DNA of 53,274 bases from assembly GCA_902785575.1 (NCBI GenBank), contig CACZZF010000022.1:1-53274 (forward strand), given 5' to 3'. The position numbers were made by a program, and so were the translations under genes. Source of the DNA: an uncultured Bacteroidia bacterium. GTDB lineage: Bacteria; Bacteroidota; Bacteroidia; Bacteroidales; UBA932. Positions 52,814 to 53,274 of this stretch are shown here, one piece after another; the stretch's first letter is position 1, and the number at the start of each line of letters is the position of its first letter. The notes under the pieces are model-generated. The model did not search any database and was not told the origin of the DNA. It was given only the letters and a program-made list of their open reading frames with translations.

Positions 52814-52842
52814 ACCCGCTTTTGAAAAAAGGCGGGTTTTTT
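52814..52842 (+). terminator. Terminator-like hairpin overlapping the rRNA transcription start
   Basis: A 10-bp stem with one G-T pair (ACCCGCTTTT / AAAGGCGGGT) closed by GAAA and followed by six T (52837-52842). Its left arm begins only two bases after the -7 box, so an RNA starting near 52817 lacks the first bases of the stem. The full hairpin forms only in transcripts entering from upstream. It therefore probably ends read-through from the transporter gene. Confidence 0.6.
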
Positions 52843-52962
52843 AGATCATTGACAAGGTTGAAAGATTAGTACAAGCAAGTACCGAGATTTAAAATTAATC
52901 GAGAGCGTTGATTCCTTAAAAGGAAGCGTTGCCGGGTCAAGCTAAGATTTATAAGTGTATAT
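52843..52962 (+). other. rRNA leader region
   Basis: A 120-base leader before mature 16S rRNA. It holds a small perfect hairpin TTCCTT-AA-AAGGAA (52911-52924), followed by a region that would pair with sequence beyond 16S in a processing stem. No coding sequence is apparent. Confidence 0.6.
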
Positions 52963-53274
52963 ACAAAGAAGAGTTTGATCCTGGCTCAGGATGAACGCTA
53001 GCGGCAGGCTTAACACATGCAAGTCGAGGGGCAGCGGGTCCAGCAATGGATGCCGGCGACCGGCGCAAGGGTGCGTAACGCGTGAGCGACATGCCCGTGA
53101 CCGGGGGATAACCGATGGAAACGTCGCCTAACCCCCCATATGATTATCCATCGCATGTTGGATGATTGAAAACCGTGGTGGTCACGGATTGGCTCGCGTC
53201 TGATTAGCTAGTCGGCGGGGTAACGGCCCACCGAGGCGACGATCAGTAGGGGTTCTGAGAGGAAGGTCCCCCAC
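52963..53274 (+). rRNA. 16S ribosomal RNA, 5' part
   Basis: The universal AGAGTTTGATCCTGGCTCAG begins at 52970, placing the mature 5' end near 52963. Further landmarks are TTAACACATGCAAGTCGAG, GGGTGCGTAACGCGTGAG and GGCCCACCGAGGCGACGATC. The sequence stops at the window edge after about 312 bases (of about 1500). The GATGAACGCTAGCGGCAGGC start is typical of Bacteroidales. Confidence 0.98.

Overview
The window comes from a member of the Bacteroidota, most likely order Bacteroidales. The evidence is the 5' part of a 16S rRNA gene at the right edge, a SusC-type receptor with an ECF sigma/FecR anti-sigma pair, a BlaI/M56/GLPGLI/TonB-receptor block, many lipoproteins, and repeated promoters of the Bacteroidota type (TTTG, about 19-21 bases, then TAnnTTTG). 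Genus cannot be assigned by eye.

Layout. (1) 1-7518, minus strand: an alpha-mannan utilisation operon read GH125 - GH92 - ECF sigma - FecR - SusC. The SusC runs off the window, so a SusD, if present, lies outside. (2) 7640-9678, plus: PspC - PadR - PspC envelope-stress-like operon. (3) 9688-12308: proC, a small barrel protein, a lipoprotein with a Pro-Thr-Thr repeat, and a broken second copy of proC. (4) 12354-17221, minus: BlaI regulator - M56 sensor peptidase - GLPGLI protein - TonB-receptor-like outer membrane protein. (5) 17399-22748, minus: pyruvate phosphate dikinase, PhoH/PIN ATPase and a divergent AIR-synthase-like protein. (6) 22816-29581, plus: folC and a 1.8-kb-codon alpha-2-macroglobulin-like protein without a thioester. 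(7) 29591-31264, minus: an acid phosphatase fused to a GH43 glycosidase, then tRNA-Val. (8) 31552-39755, plus: a second carbohydrate cluster without SusC/SusD (esterase, GH39-like, peptidase-C69-like/sialidase fusion, Ser-type sulfatase, EamA transporter, ThuA-like protein). (9) 39815-40802, plus: a PflA-like radical SAM enzyme overlapping a small Cys-rich membrane protein. (10) 40808-49523, minus: M48 lipoprotein peptidase, then penicillin-binding protein 1C and a thioester-containing alpha-2-macroglobulin. (11) 49699-51606, plus: groES-groEL behind a sigma-54-like promoter. (12) a ten-helix transporter and the start of an rRNA operon.

How it fits together. The left operon would import and trim alpha-mannosides: GH125 removes alpha-1,6-mannose, GH92 removes other alpha-mannosyl groups, and the STN-bearing SusC would signal through FecR to the sigma factor. 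The GH92 has Gln where family members normally carry the catalytic acid Glu, which may point to phosphomannan. The window is rich in envelope protection (two alpha-2-macroglobulins, PBP1C, M48, PspC, BlaI/M56). The strongest candidates for something poorly described are the radical SAM/Cys-rich membrane protein pair, the PAP2-GH43 fusion, the Cys-less C69/sialidase fusion, and the GH92 with the Gln substitution.
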